Shown: one piece after another, positions 49,313 to 58,943 of the stretch | Layout: every line of letters begins with the position of its first letter | Numbering within the stretch: the stretch's first letter is position 1 | Assembly: GCA_937911745.1 (NCBI GenBank) | Contig: CALDPX010000047.1 | Coordinates: 9,971-73,970 of the forward strand | Length of the DNA: 64,000 bases | Direction: 5' to 3' | From: an uncultured Alistipes sp. | GTDB lineage: Bacteria; Bacteroidota; Bacteroidia; Bacteroidales; Rikenellaceae | Position numbers and translations under genes: made by a program | Notes under the pieces: generated by a model | Seen by the model: only the letters and a program-made list of their open reading frames with translations | Database searches by the model: none | Told to the model about the DNA's origin: nothing

Positions 49313-50017
49313 ATGAAACTATTGCTCATAAGCAACTCCACAAACGCAGGCGAAGAGTACCTGCGCTATCCCCTGGCACAAATCGCCGAACATCTTAGTG
49401 GCGTCAAAGAGGTCGCTTTTGTCCCCTATGCAGGCGTGACATTCTCCTACGACGAGTACGAGGCTAAGGTGCAGGCTCGCTTCGACGAGATTGGCATCCG
49501 TGTGCGCTCCGTACACCACGCTGCCTCGCCCCGCGAGGCTATCCTCTCGGCTGAGGCTATTGTGGTGGGTGGCGGCAACACCTTCCATCTGGTGAAGAAT
49601 ATGCACGAGCAGGGGCTTATGGAGGCTATCCTCTCGAAGTTGAACGAGGGAACACCCTACGTTGGTTGGAGCGCAGGCAGCAATGTGGCTTGCCCCACCC
49701 TCTGCACCACCAACGATATGCCCATCGTGCAGCCCGCATCATTCAGAGCCATTGGTGCCATACCCTTCCAGATTAACCCACACTATCTCGATGCCAACCC
49801 CGAGGGTCACGCCGGCGAAACCCGCGAGCAGCGCATTGCCGAGTATGTGGTTGCCAACCCCACAATGTGGGTTGTAGGTTTGCGCGAGGGGTGTATGCTC
49901 CGCTATGTCGATGGCAATCTCTCGCTTATTGGTCCTCGCCCGATGCGCATCTTCCGCTATGGCATAGAGCCATATGAGGTGCAGGCAGGCGACTCGCTCG
50001 ATTTTCTTCTGAAATAA
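49313..50017 (+). CDS. pepE: Dipeptidase E (alpha-aspartyl dipeptidase)
   Basis: The 234-residue cytoplasmic serine peptidase of family S51 hydrolyses Asp-X dipeptides. The nucleophile is Ser120 in GWSAGSNVA. The other triad residues match the family numbering: Asp135 in CTTNDMPIVQP and His157 in INPHYLDANP. The start has a classic beta-strand KLLLISNSTNAG. It is followed 21 bases later by yraN. Its promoter resembles that of the radical SAM gene. Confidence 0.95.
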   Translation: MKLLLISNSTNAGEEYLRYPLAQIAEHLSGVKEVAFVPYAGVTFSYDEYEAKVQARFDEIGIRVRSVHHAASPREAILSAEAIVVGGGNTFHLVKNMHEQGLMEAILSKLNEGTPYVGWSAGSNVACPTLCTTNDMPIVQPASFRAIGAIPFQINPHYLDANPEGHAGETREQRIAEYVVANPTMWVVGLREGCMLRYVDGNLSLIGPRPMRIFRYGIEPYEVQAGDSLDFLLK

Positions 50018-50038
50018 CCTCACCTCTGCTCCTCTCCT

Positions 50039-50407
50039 ATGGGCGACACGCTACGCATAGGTGCCGAGGGCGAGAAGGCGGCAATGGAGTGGCTCCGACA
50101 GCACGACCACGTTGTTGTCGAGCGCAATTGGCGCACCCCGCCCCACGAGATTGACCTTGTGACCCTCACTAACGATGGTCACTACCACTTCGTGGAGGTC
50201 AAGACGCGACACATCGGATCGCTGACCACGCCCGAGGAAGCCCTCACAAGCAAAAAGATTCGCAACCTCACGAAGGCGATAAACCACTACGTTCAGATGC
50301 ACGCCATAGATTCTGAGGTATGGCTCGACTTTATGGCTGTTGTGGAACACGACGACGGCTCGTACACCATCGACTACGTCCCCGACGTAGCGAATCTGCA
50401 TTGGTAG
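50039..50407 (+). CDS. YraN family (UPF0102) endonuclease-like protein
   Basis: The 122-residue protein starts MGDTLRIGAEGEKAAMEWL, the family opening. The PD-(D/E)xK-like core is HEIDLVTLT (Asp39) followed by FVEVKTR (Glu53, Lys55). The remainder has ALTSKKIRNLTKAINHYV. The family resembles Holliday-junction-type nucleases, but its role is unproved. It follows pepE closely and ends before the large repeat region. Confidence 0.93.
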   Translation: MGDTLRIGAEGEKAAMEWLRQHDHVVVERNWRTPPHEIDLVTLTNDGHYHFVEVKTRHIGSLTTPEEALTSKKIRNLTKAINHYVQMHAIDSEVWLDFMAVVEHDDGSYTIDYVPDVANLHW

Positions 50408-50737
50408 TGGGTGTGATTATTGTTGGGATGATGATTTTGGGTTGCGAGCCGACTATCGGTGCAAAGAGTACCCACAAGACACGCTTGCTGCGAGTGCATG
50501 TCGTGCCGTAGATGCAAGACTTGCGATGGGCGAGAAAGCGGAGTTTGCTGGGCGCAAATGAGCATTTCGAGCACGAGCGTAACGCAGCAGACGCGCGTTA
50601 TATGTGTTTTTTGTAAAAACGCATAGAAGCGAGCGATTTATAGGCGCACAAGAAAATCCCCTCCGTAGTTTGCTAAGCGCAAATGAGGAGGGGATTTATC
50701 GCAGTGCAACGACTAAATCGCCGCTTATATGCGTTTT
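50408..50737. other. Repeat-filled intergenic region between yraN and rpoC
   Basis: No gene in 330 bases. From about 50459 the sequence is almost wholly made of repeat parts: GGTGCAAAGAGTACCCACAAG (like 40443-40463), GCGAGTGCATGTCGTGCCG (like 21093-21111), a core TTTGCTGGGCGCAAA at 50544-50558, a TTTTTTGTAAAAA piece, and the complete nested hairpin 50614-50740. Confidence 0.75.
50544..50558. repeat. Isolated family 1 core (TTTGCTGGGCGCAAA)
   Basis: TTTGC pairs with GCAAA, preceded by GCGGAG and followed by TGAGCA as in the other copies. No full outer stem is apparent, so it is a degenerate copy 70 bases from a complete one. Confidence 0.7.
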
Positions 50738-50740
50738 TTA
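50614..50740 (-). repeat. Nested inverted-repeat element (core family 1), copy at the 3' end of rpoC
   Basis: The outer arms 50614-50640 and 50714-50740 pair over about 27 bases with few mismatches (TAAAAACGCATA with TATGCGTTTTTTA, then CGATTTA with TAAATCG). The right end coincides with the rpoC stop codon. Inside, AAATCCCCTCC (50654-50664) pairs with GGAGGGGATTT (50687-50697) around the core TTTGCTAAGCGCAAA (50669-50683). The stems are unrelated in sequence to those of the secA copy, but the core is the same. Confidence 0.85.
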
Positions 50741-53700
50741 CTCGGCGAGTTTGTCGAAATCGCTCTTAGCACCTACGCTCACGTTCTGCCAATCACGAAC
50801 ACCCGTACCGGCAGGAATGAGGTGACCGCAGATGACGTTCTCTTTCAGGTTCAACAGAGGATCGACCTTGCCGAAGATTGCAGCCTCGTTCAGAACCTTG
50901 GTGGTCTCCTGGAACGATGCAGCCGACATAAACGAGCTGGTCTGCAATGCTGCGCGGGTAATACCCTGCAATACCTGGCGCGAGGTTGCGGGGACAATCT
51001 CCCTAACGGTAATGGTCCTGAGGTCCTTACGTTTGAGCGAGGAGTTCTCGTCACGCAACTGGCGAACCGAGATAATCTGGTCTGCCCTTACATTCTGCGA
51101 GTCGCCAGCGTCAACAACGTAAACCTTGTCGTAGAGCGAGTCGTTAACCTCCATAAACTCCCACTTGTCGACAATCTGCTCAGGCAGGAAGCGGGTGTCG
51201 CCCGAATCCACAATCTGAACCTTGTTCATCATCTGACGAACGATTACCTCGAAGTGTTTGTCGTTGATCTTCACACCCTGACCACGGTAAACCTCCTGTA
51301 CCTCGTTCACGATATACTCCTGAACCTTGGTAGGACCGAGGATGGTAAGGATGTCGCTGGGAGTAATTGCACCGTCCGAAAGAGCCATACCTGCCCTAAC
51401 GTAGTCGTTCTCCTGAACCAAAATCTGGCGGCTCAGGGGCACGAGATATTTGCAAACCTCGCCATCGCGAGCGGTAATGATAATCTCCCTGTTACCACGT
51501 TTGATTTTGCCGAACGATACCTCACCATCAATCTCCGAAACCACTGCGGGGTTCGAGGGGTTACGAGCCTCGAACAACTCGGTAACACGGGGAAGACCAC
51601 CGGTAATATCGCCTGCCTTACCAAACGAGCGAGGAATTTTAATCAGAATCTCGCCTGCCTTAATCTTGGCGTTCTCCTTAACAACAACGTGTGCACCAAC
51701 AGGCAAGTTGTACTGTTTCTGCTCAACGCCGTCCTTATCTACGATACGAATCAAGGGGTTGCGATTCCTATCACGCGACTCGATAATCACTTTCTCCCTC
51801 AGACCGGTTGTCTCGTCATACTCATCGCGATAGGTAACACCCTCAACAACATTGTCGAACTGTGCCTTACCATCGTACTCCGAGATGATAACTGCGTTGA
51901 AGGGATCCCACTCGCAGATAACATCGCCCTTTTGTACGCTCTCGCCAGCAAGTTTGAAGAGAGTCGAGCCATAAGCCAAGTTGTAGGTAAACAGAGTGCT
52001 ACCAGTCTCTTTGCTTACAATGCGCAACTCAGCCTGGCGGCTAACAACCAAATTCTTGGCATTACCATCGCGGTCTTTGGTCTTGATGATACGCAACTCG
52101 TCGATTTCGAGCACACCGTCGTGTTTAGCCACAAGGCGGTTGTCAATCGAAGAACCACTTGCAACACCACCGACGTGGAAGGTACGCAGAGTCAGCTGAG
52201 TACCGGGCTCACCGATGGACTGAGCAGCGATAACGCCCACAACCTCACCCTTCTGTACGGGACGACCCGTTGCAAGGTTACGACCGTAGCACTTAGCGCA
52301 GACACCGTGGCGCGACTCGCAGGTGAGTACTGAACGAATCTCCACCTTCTCGATGCCGGCTTTCTCTATTGCCGCAGCAGCGTCTTCGTTAATCTCCTCG
52401 CCCGACCTGACGATAATTTCGCCCGTGTGGGGATTGATAACATCCTCAACAGCCGTGCGTCCCAAAATCCTATCGTAGAGGCTCTGAATAACTGCATCGT
52501 TGCGTTTAACAGCCGTAGCAGTCAAGCCACGCAAAGTACCGCAATCCTCCTCATTGATGATAACGTCATTTGCAACGTCTACCAGACGACGGGTCAAATA
52601 ACCTGCATCCGCAGTCTTCAAAGCGGTATCCGCCAAACCTTTACGAGCACCGTGGGTGGAGATGAAGTACTCCAACACCGACAGACCCTCCTTAAAGTTC
52701 GACAAGATGGGGTTCTCGATAGTCTGACCGCCCTCAGCACCCGATTTCTGGGGTTTAGCCATCAGACCACGCATACCACCGAGCTGACGAATCTGCTCCC
52801 TACTACCACGAGCACCCGAATCAAGCATCATAAATACGGGGTTGAAGCCATCTTGGTCTGCTTTCAGGTGGTTGTAAACCGCTGCGGTTACTCGGTTGTT
52901 CACGTTTGTCCAAACGTCGATAACCTTATTGTAACGCTCGTTGTTGGTAATAAGACCCATATTGTACTGCTCCAAGAACTGAGCAACCTGCTGGTTACCC
53001 TGCTCTACGAGCGTCTTCTTCTCCTCGGGGATGATAACTGCACCCAAGTTGAACGACAAACCACCCTGGAATGCCATCCTATAACCCAGAGCCTTGATGT
53101 CATCGAGGAAGGCAGCAGCCTTGTCGGCACCCGACTTCTTCATTACAACACCAATGATATCCCTCAGTGTATTCTTCTTCAAGAGCAAGTTGATATAACC
53201 AACCTCTTTGGGTACAACCTGATTGAAGAGCACACGACCTACCGAAGTGGGAATTACCTTAGTAATGTCGTTACCATTCTCATCAACAGTATTGATCTTC
53301 ACATTCACAAGAGTGTGCAAATCTACCCTACCCTCGTTGTAGGCGATGATAGCCTCCTCGGGACCGTAGAAGGTAAAGGCTGGCTTCACGCCCTCCTTGG
53401 GTTTGATGTCGCCATTCTGCAAATCATCCCAACGATTTACGCTCTCACCCCTCTCTTTGAGTTCGGCAAGGTAGGCAGCCTTATCTTTGCCCGAACGCTC
53501 CTCGGTGCCGAAAATCTTGGTGATGTAGTACAAACCAAGCACCATATCCTGCGAAGGTACGGTAATAGGCGCACCGTTGGCAGGGTTGAGGATGTTGTGC
53601 GAGCCGAGCATCAGAAGCTGAGCCTCCAAGATTGCCGCATTGCCAAGGGGCAAGTGCACTGCCATCTGGTCACCATCGAAGTCCGCGTTGAACGCCGTAC

Positions 53701-55111
53701 AAGCCAGGGGGTGCAACTGCATTGCCTTACCCTCAATCAGTTTGGGCTGGAACGCCTGAATACCAAGACGGTGAAGGGTAGGAGCACGGTTCATCAGTAC
53801 GGGGTGACCCTTGATGACGTTCTCCAAGATATCCCAGATGATAGGATCTTTCCTGTCGATAATCTTCTTAGCCGACTTCACAGTCTTCACAATACCGCGC
53901 TCGATGAGTTTGCGGATAATGAAGGGTTTGTACAACTCGGCAGCCATATCTTTGGGAATACCCATCTCGTGCATCTTCAACTCGGGACCTACAACGATAA
54001 CCGAACGTGCCGAATAGTCCACACGTTTACCGAGTAGGTTCTGACGGAAGCGTCCCTGTTTACCCTTCAAGCTATCGCTAAGCGACTTCAAGGGGCGGTT
54101 GCTCTCGCTCTTTACTGCGCTGGTCTTGCGCGAGTTATCGAACAAGCAGTCCACAGCCTCCTGCAACATACGTTTCTCGTTGCGCAAGATAACCTCGGGA
54201 GCCTTAATCTCGATGAGTCGTTTCAGACGGTTGTTGCGGATGATAACCCTACGATAGAGGTCGTTCAAATCCGAAGTAGCGAACCTACCACCATCCAGAG
54301 GTACCAAAGGACGCAACTCGGGAGGTGTCACAGGAATAACCTTCAACACCATCCACTCGGGTTTGTTGATATCCTTCGACTCGCGGAAAGCCTCAATAAT
54401 GTTGAGCCTTTTCAGAGCCTCAGTCTTGCGCTGCTGCGAAGTCTCGTGCGAAGCCTTGTGGCGTAACTCCTCGCTAAGCCTATCCAAATCCAAACCCTGC
54501 AACAAGGTGAGGATTGCCTCTGCACCCATCTGTGCGATAAACTTGTCGGGGTCGCTGTCGTCCAACTGCTGATTGCCCTTAGGCAGAGCAGCCAAAATAT
54601 CGAGGTACTCCTTCTCGGAGAGCAAGTCGTGTTTCTGGCAACCATTGGGCAGGTTGAGGTTGGCCGCAGCACCCGCCTGAACAACGATATAGCGCTCGTA
54701 GTAGATTACTGCATCGAGTTTCTTGCTGGGAATACCGAGCAAGTAGCCGATTTTCGAAGGTAGCGAGCGGATGTACCAGATGTGTACCACGGGCACAACA
54801 AGTTGGATGTGACCCATACGCTCACGGCGCACCTTCTTCTCGGTAACCTCAACACCACACCTATCGCAGACGATACCTTTGTAGCGAATCCTCTTATACT
54901 TACCGCAGTGACACTCATAGTCCTTTACGGGACCAAAAATGCGCTCGCAGAAAAGACCATCCCTCTCGGGTTTGTAGGTACGATAGTTAATAGTCTCGGG
55001 TTTCAGTACCTCGCCGCTCGAATTTTCGAGAATCTCCTCGGGCGAGGCAAGACCAATCGAGATTTTGCTAAAATTAGTCATATTGACTTTATTATCTTTA
55101 CCGTATGCCAT
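50738..55111 (-). CDS. rpoC: DNA-directed RNA polymerase beta' subunit
   Basis: The 1,457-residue catalytic subunit. The N-terminal zinc site starts with CHCGKYKR (Cys67, Cys69) and continues with CDRCG (Cys82, Cys85). The catalytic triad lies in NADFDGDQMAVHLPL. The second zinc site is in ESRHGVCAKCYGRNLATG, followed by GEVVGVIAAQSIGEPGTQLTLRTFH. Its length of about 1,450 reflects the usual Bacteroidota insertions. It follows rpoB by 16 bases. The stop is embedded in a long nested hairpin, which may end the whole L11-L1-L10-L12-beta-beta' transcript. Confidence 0.99.
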   Translation of the reverse strand: MAYGKDNKVNMTNFSKISIGLASPEEILENSSGEVLKPETINYRTYKPERDGLFCERIFGPVKDYECHCGKYKRIRYKGIVCDRCGVEVTEKKVRRERMGHIQLVVPVVHIWYIRSLPSKIGYLLGIPSKKLDAVIYYERYIVVQAGAAANLNLPNGCQKHDLLSEKEYLDILAALPKGNQQLDDSDPDKFIAQMGAEAILTLLQGLDLDRLSEELRHKASHETSQQRKTEALKRLNIIEAFRESKDINKPEWMVLKVIPVTPPELRPLVPLDGGRFATSDLNDLYRRVIIRNNRLKRLIEIKAPEVILRNEKRMLQEAVDCLFDNSRKTSAVKSESNRPLKSLSDSLKGKQGRFRQNLLGKRVDYSARSVIVVGPELKMHEMGIPKDMAAELYKPFIIRKLIERGIVKTVKSAKKIIDRKDPIIWDILENVIKGHPVLMNRAPTLHRLGIQAFQPKLIEGKAMQLHPLACTAFNADFDGDQMAVHLPLGNAAILEAQLLMLGSHNILNPANGAPITVPSQDMVLGLYYITKIFGTEERSGKDKAAYLAELKERGESVNRWDDLQNGDIKPKEGVKPAFTFYGPEEAIIAYNEGRVDLHTLVNVKINTVDENGNDITKVIPTSVGRVLFNQVVPKEVGYINLLLKKNTLRDIIGVVMKKSGADKAAAFLDDIKALGYRMAFQGGLSFNLGAVIIPEEKKTLVEQGNQQVAQFLEQYNMGLITNNERYNKVIDVWTNVNNRVTAAVYNHLKADQDGFNPVFMMLDSGARGSREQIRQLGGMRGLMAKPQKSGAEGGQTIENPILSNFKEGLSVLEYFISTHGARKGLADTALKTADAGYLTRRLVDVANDVIINEEDCGTLRGLTATAVKRNDAVIQSLYDRILGRTAVEDVINPHTGEIIVRSGEEINEDAAAAIEKAGIEKVEIRSVLTCESRHGVCAKCYGRNLATGRPVQKGEVVGVIAAQSIGEPGTQLTLRTFHVGGVASGSSIDNRLVAKHDGVLEIDELRIIKTKDRDGNAKNLVVSRQAELRIVSKETGSTLFTYNLAYGSTLFKLAGESVQKGDVICEWDPFNAVIISEYDGKAQFDNVVEGVTYRDEYDETTGLREKVIIESRDRNRNPLIRIVDKDGVEQKQYNLPVGAHVVVKENAKIKAGEILIKIPRSFGKAGDITGGLPRVTELFEARNPSNPAVVSEIDGEVSFGKIKRGNREIIITARDGEVCKYLVPLSRQILVQENDYVRAGMALSDGAITPSDILTILGPTKVQEYIVNEVQEVYRGQGVKINDKHFEVIVRQMMNKVQIVDSGDTRFLPEQIVDKWEFMEVNDSLYDKVYVVDAGDSQNVRADQIISVRQLRDENSSLKRKDLRTITVREIVPATSRQVLQGITRAALQTSSFMSAASFQETTKVLNEAAIFGKVDPLLNLKENVICGHLIPAGTGVRDWQNVSVGAKSDFDKLAE

Positions 55112-55127
55112 ATTCTTCTTTCCAAGT

Positions 55128-58100
55128 TTAAGAGAGTTTTACACTAATTGCCAAACCGCGCAACTCGTGCAGCAGCACGTTGAGTGACTCGGGAATGCCG
55201 GGAGTAGGCAGGTTGTCGCCCTTAACGATGGCCTCGTATGCCTTAGCACGTCCCATAACGTCGTCGGACTTAATGGTCAAAATCTCCTGCAAGATGTTGG
55301 CAGCACCGAAGCCTTCGAGTGCCCAAACCTCCATCTCACCAAACCTCTGACCACCAAACTGTGCCTTACCACCAAGAGGCTGCTGAGTGATGAGCGAGTA
55401 AGGACCAATCGAACGTGCGTGCATCTTATCGTCAATCATATGACCAAGTTTGAGCATATAGATGACACCCACAGTCGCGGGCTGGTCGAACCTCTCGCCC
55501 GTACCACCATCCCTCAGGTGGCAGCAACCGTTCACAGGTACGCCCGCCTTGGCAGTGTACTCGTTAATCTCGTCCAAAGTAGCACCATCGAAGATAGGAG
55601 TAGCGAACTTCAAGCCGAGCTGCTTACCTGCCCAACCGAGTACGGTCTCGTAGATCTGACCCAAGTTCATACGCGAAGGTACGCCCAGAGGGTTCAGTAC
55701 GATATCGACAATCGAGCCATCCTCCAAGAAGGGCATATCCTCATCGCGAACAACCTTGGCAACAATACCCTTGTTACCGTGGCGACCTGCCATCTTATCG
55801 CCCACTTTGAGTTTACGTTTCTTGGCGAGATAAACCTTAGCAAGTTGGATAACTCCATTGGGAAGTTCGTCACCATTGGTGATATTGTACTTCTCGCGTT
55901 TAACCCTTGCGTCTGCCTCTTTATATTTAATGGTATAGTTATTAATAGCCTGCTTGGTGAGCGTTGCTACCCTCTCGTCCTCTACCCATTTGCCTGCGCC
56001 AAGGTCGAGGTAGTCAATCTCTTCGAGCATCTTCTTGGTGAACTTGGTGCCGGGGGCATAGAGTTCAACGCCGAAGTAGTCATATACGCCCAGCGAAGTC
56101 TGGTCTTTGAGCAAGGTGTAGAGTTTCTCCACCAACACTGCTTTTAGAGCAGCAGCCTCCTTCTGGAACTTAGCCTCTACCTCTTCGAGTTTGTGTTTCT
56201 CCTCTGCCTTACCACGTTTGCCGTCCTTCACGTTGCGGGTGTAGAGTTTGCGGTCGATAACGGTACCAAAGAGCGAAGGCTGAGCCTTCAACGAAGCATC
56301 CTTCACATCGCCTGCCTTGTCGCCGAAGATGGCGCGGAGAAGTTTCTCCTCGGGGCTGGGGTCGCTCTCGCCTTTGGGGGTAATCTTACCAATCATAATA
56401 TCGCCGGGCTTCACATTAGCACCGATACGGATGATACCCCTCTCGTCAAGGTCTTTGGTTGCCTCCTCGCTCACGTTGGGAATATCCGAAGTGAGTTCCT
56501 CAACGCCGCGTTTGGTCTCGCGAACCTCCATAATATACTCGTCAACGTGTACCGAAGTGAACAAATCCTCCCTCAGCAGACGCTCCGAAATAACAATTGC
56601 ATCCTCGAAGTTGTAACCCTTCCAGGGCATAAACGCAACCTTCAAGTTCCTACCGAGTGCCAACTCGCCATTCTGAGTCGAGTAACCCTCAGTCAGGATG
56701 TCGCCCTTCTCTACCCTCTCGCCAATCTTCACGATAGGACGCAGGGTGATGGACATATTCTGGTTGGTCTTGCGGTAGCGAGGCAGGGTGTAGGTGGTAA
56801 TCTCGGGATCGAAACTTACCAACTTCTCGTCCTCGGTGCGGTCATACTTAACCTGAATCTGCGAAGCATCGGCAAAGACTACCTCGCCGCTGCCCTCAGC
56901 AACAACCTGAATACGACTGTCGCGTACCATCTCGCCCTCCAAGCCTGTACCTACGATAGGAGCCTCGGGGTTGATAAGGGGCACAGCCTGACGCATCATG
57001 TTCGAACCCATCAGCGCACGGTTTGCGTCATCGTGCTCCAAGAAGGGAATAAGGCTTGCGGCAATCGAAGCAACCTGGTTGGGTGCAACGTCCACGAGGT
57101 CTACCTGCTTATCCCTGATAACGGGGAAGTCTGCCTCGTTACGAGCCTTGATGCGGTTGGGATTGAGGAAGTTACCCTCTTCGTCGATAGGAGCCGAAGC
57201 CTGAGCAATGTTCAGGTTCTCCTCCTCCTCGGCGCTATAATAGCGGATGTTCTCATCGTTCAAATCTACCTTACCATCGTTAACCTTGCGGTAGGGAGTC
57301 TCGATGAAGCCCATAGGACTAATCTTCGCATATACGCAAAGCGAGGAGATAAGACCAATGTTGGGACCCTCGGGAGTCTCGATGGGGCACAAACGACCGT
57401 AGTGGGTGTAGTGTACGTCACGAACCTCGAAACCTGCCCTATCGCGGCTCAAACCACCAGGACCGAGAGCCGACAAACGACGTTTGTGAGTCATCTCTGC
57501 CAGAGGGTTGGTCTGGTCCATAAACTGCGAGAGCTGGTTGGTGCCGAAGAAGCTGTTGATAACGCTCGACAGAGTCTTGGCATTAATCAGGTCGATGGGT
57601 TTGAAGAGTTCGTTATCCCTAACATTCATCCTCTCGCGGATGGTCCTTGCCATACGGATGAAACCGATGGAGAACTGGTTGCTAAGTTGCTCACCCACAG
57701 TCCTTACTCGCCTATTGGAGAGGTGGTCGATATCATCTACATCGGTCTTGGAGTTGATCAGCTCGATGAGGTAGCGAATGATGGCAATAATGTCCTCGCG
57801 TGTCAAAACTCGCACCTCGGGGTTAATCTCCAAACCGAGTTTCTTGTTGATACGGAAACGACCTACATCGCCCAAGTCGTAGCGTTTGTCGCTGAAAAAG
57901 AGTTTGTCGATGACATCTCTTGCAGTTGCTTCATCTGGTGGCTCCGAGTTGCGCAACTGGCGATAGATGTAAACCACTGCGTCTTTCTCCGTATTACAGG
58001 GGTCTTTTTGGAGCGTATTGTAGATAATCGAGTAGTCAACACCCGAGGGATTGTCCTTGTGGAGCAGGATGGTCTTAACACCACTCTCCAAGATATCCTC

Positions 58101-58943
58101 AATATGCTCCTCGGTGAGTTCCGTCTCGCGCTCGATGATTACCTCGCTACGCTCGATAGGCATAACCTCACCGGTATCCTCATCTACGAAATCCTCCCAG
58201 CTGGTTTTCAGAATCCTTGCAGCGAGTTTCCTGCCCAAGTTCTTCTTCAAGTTGGTGCGGTTAACCTTAACCTCGTCGGCAAGGTCGAAGATTTCGAGAA
58301 TCTCTTTATCTGCCTCAAAGCCGATAGCCCTGAGGAGTGTAGTTACGGGCAACTTCTTCTTACGGTCGATGTAAGCATACATCACGTTGTTGATGTCAGT
58401 TGCGAACTCTATCCACGAGCCTTTGAATGGGATAATTCGTGCCGAATAGAGTTTTGTGCCGTTGGTGTGAACACTCTGACCGAAGAATACACCGGGCGAA
58501 CGGTGCAACTGAGAAACTACTACGCGCTCGGCACCGTTGATGACGAACGTACCACCGGGGGTCATATAGGGAATCGTGCCGAAGTAAACGTCCTGAATCT
58601 CGGTAGCGAAATCCTCGTGCTCGGGATCGGTACACGAGAGTTTCAGTTTCGCTTTCAGGGGCACGCTATAAGTCAAGCCCATCTCCAAGCACTCCTCAAT
58701 CGAGTAGCGTGGGGGATCGATGTAGTAGTCGATAAATTCGAGAACGAAGTTGTTACGGGTGTCCGTAATGGGGAAATTCTCGGAGAAAACCTTGTAAAGT
58801 CCCTCATTCTTACGATTCTCGGCAGTAGTGTCTAATTGAAAAAAGTCGTGGAATGATTTGAGTTGCACCTCCAAAAAGTCGGGATAATCCATCTTGTGTG
58901 AAATGGAGGAGAAACTAATTCGTTTGTTTGCTTTCGAGGACAT
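55128..58943 (-). CDS. rpoB: DNA-directed RNA polymerase beta subunit
   Basis: 1,271 residues from the ATG at 58943 (MSSKANKRISFSSISHKMDYPDFL). It binds rifampicin at the pocket formed by FFGTNQLSQFMDQTNPLAEMTHKRRLSALGPGGL and contributes to the active site with the GRHGNKGIVAKV and KAQFGGQRFGEMEVWALE segments. A longer frame to 59102 continues into GC-rich leader sequence (RAYHARARSLRREV) that is not part of the family and is rejected. It is separated from rplL by a 406-base leader that holds hairpins. Confidence 0.98.
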   Translation of the reverse strand: MSSKANKRISFSSISHKMDYPDFLEVQLKSFHDFFQLDTTAENRKNEGLYKVFSENFPITDTRNNFVLEFIDYYIDPPRYSIEECLEMGLTYSVPLKAKLKLSCTDPEHEDFATEIQDVYFGTIPYMTPGGTFVINGAERVVVSQLHRSPGVFFGQSVHTNGTKLYSARIIPFKGSWIEFATDINNVMYAYIDRKKKLPVTTLLRAIGFEADKEILEIFDLADEVKVNRTNLKKNLGRKLAARILKTSWEDFVDEDTGEVMPIERSEVIIERETELTEEHIEDILESGVKTILLHKDNPSGVDYSIIYNTLQKDPCNTEKDAVVYIYRQLRNSEPPDEATARDVIDKLFFSDKRYDLGDVGRFRINKKLGLEINPEVRVLTREDIIAIIRYLIELINSKTDVDDIDHLSNRRVRTVGEQLSNQFSIGFIRMARTIRERMNVRDNELFKPIDLINAKTLSSVINSFFGTNQLSQFMDQTNPLAEMTHKRRLSALGPGGLSRDRAGFEVRDVHYTHYGRLCPIETPEGPNIGLISSLCVYAKISPMGFIETPYRKVNDGKVDLNDENIRYYSAEEEENLNIAQASAPIDEEGNFLNPNRIKARNEADFPVIRDKQVDLVDVAPNQVASIAASLIPFLEHDDANRALMGSNMMRQAVPLINPEAPIVGTGLEGEMVRDSRIQVVAEGSGEVVFADASQIQVKYDRTEDEKLVSFDPEITTYTLPRYRKTNQNMSITLRPIVKIGERVEKGDILTEGYSTQNGELALGRNLKVAFMPWKGYNFEDAIVISERLLREDLFTSVHVDEYIMEVRETKRGVEELTSDIPNVSEEATKDLDERGIIRIGANVKPGDIMIGKITPKGESDPSPEEKLLRAIFGDKAGDVKDASLKAQPSLFGTVIDRKLYTRNVKDGKRGKAEEKHKLEEVEAKFQKEAAALKAVLVEKLYTLLKDQTSLGVYDYFGVELYAPGTKFTKKMLEEIDYLDLGAGKWVEDERVATLTKQAINNYTIKYKEADARVKREKYNITNGDELPNGVIQLAKVYLAKKRKLKVGDKMAGRHGNKGIVAKVVRDEDMPFLEDGSIVDIVLNPLGVPSRMNLGQIYETVLGWAGKQLGLKFATPIFDGATLDEINEYTAKAGVPVNGCCHLRDGGTGERFDQPATVGVIYMLKLGHMIDDKMHARSIGPYSLITQQPLGGKAQFGGQRFGEMEVWALEGFGAANILQEILTIKSDDVMGRAKAYEAIVKGDNLPTPGIPESLNVLLHELRGLAISVKLS

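Noticed and set aside
50729..52333. Long plus-strand open frame opposite rpoC (and similar ones at 52427-54037 and 56193-58835)
   Set aside because: They are antiphase mirrors of rpoC and rpoB, with no start context, no family motifs and Leu/Asn/Val-rich composition typical of reverse-complement frames.
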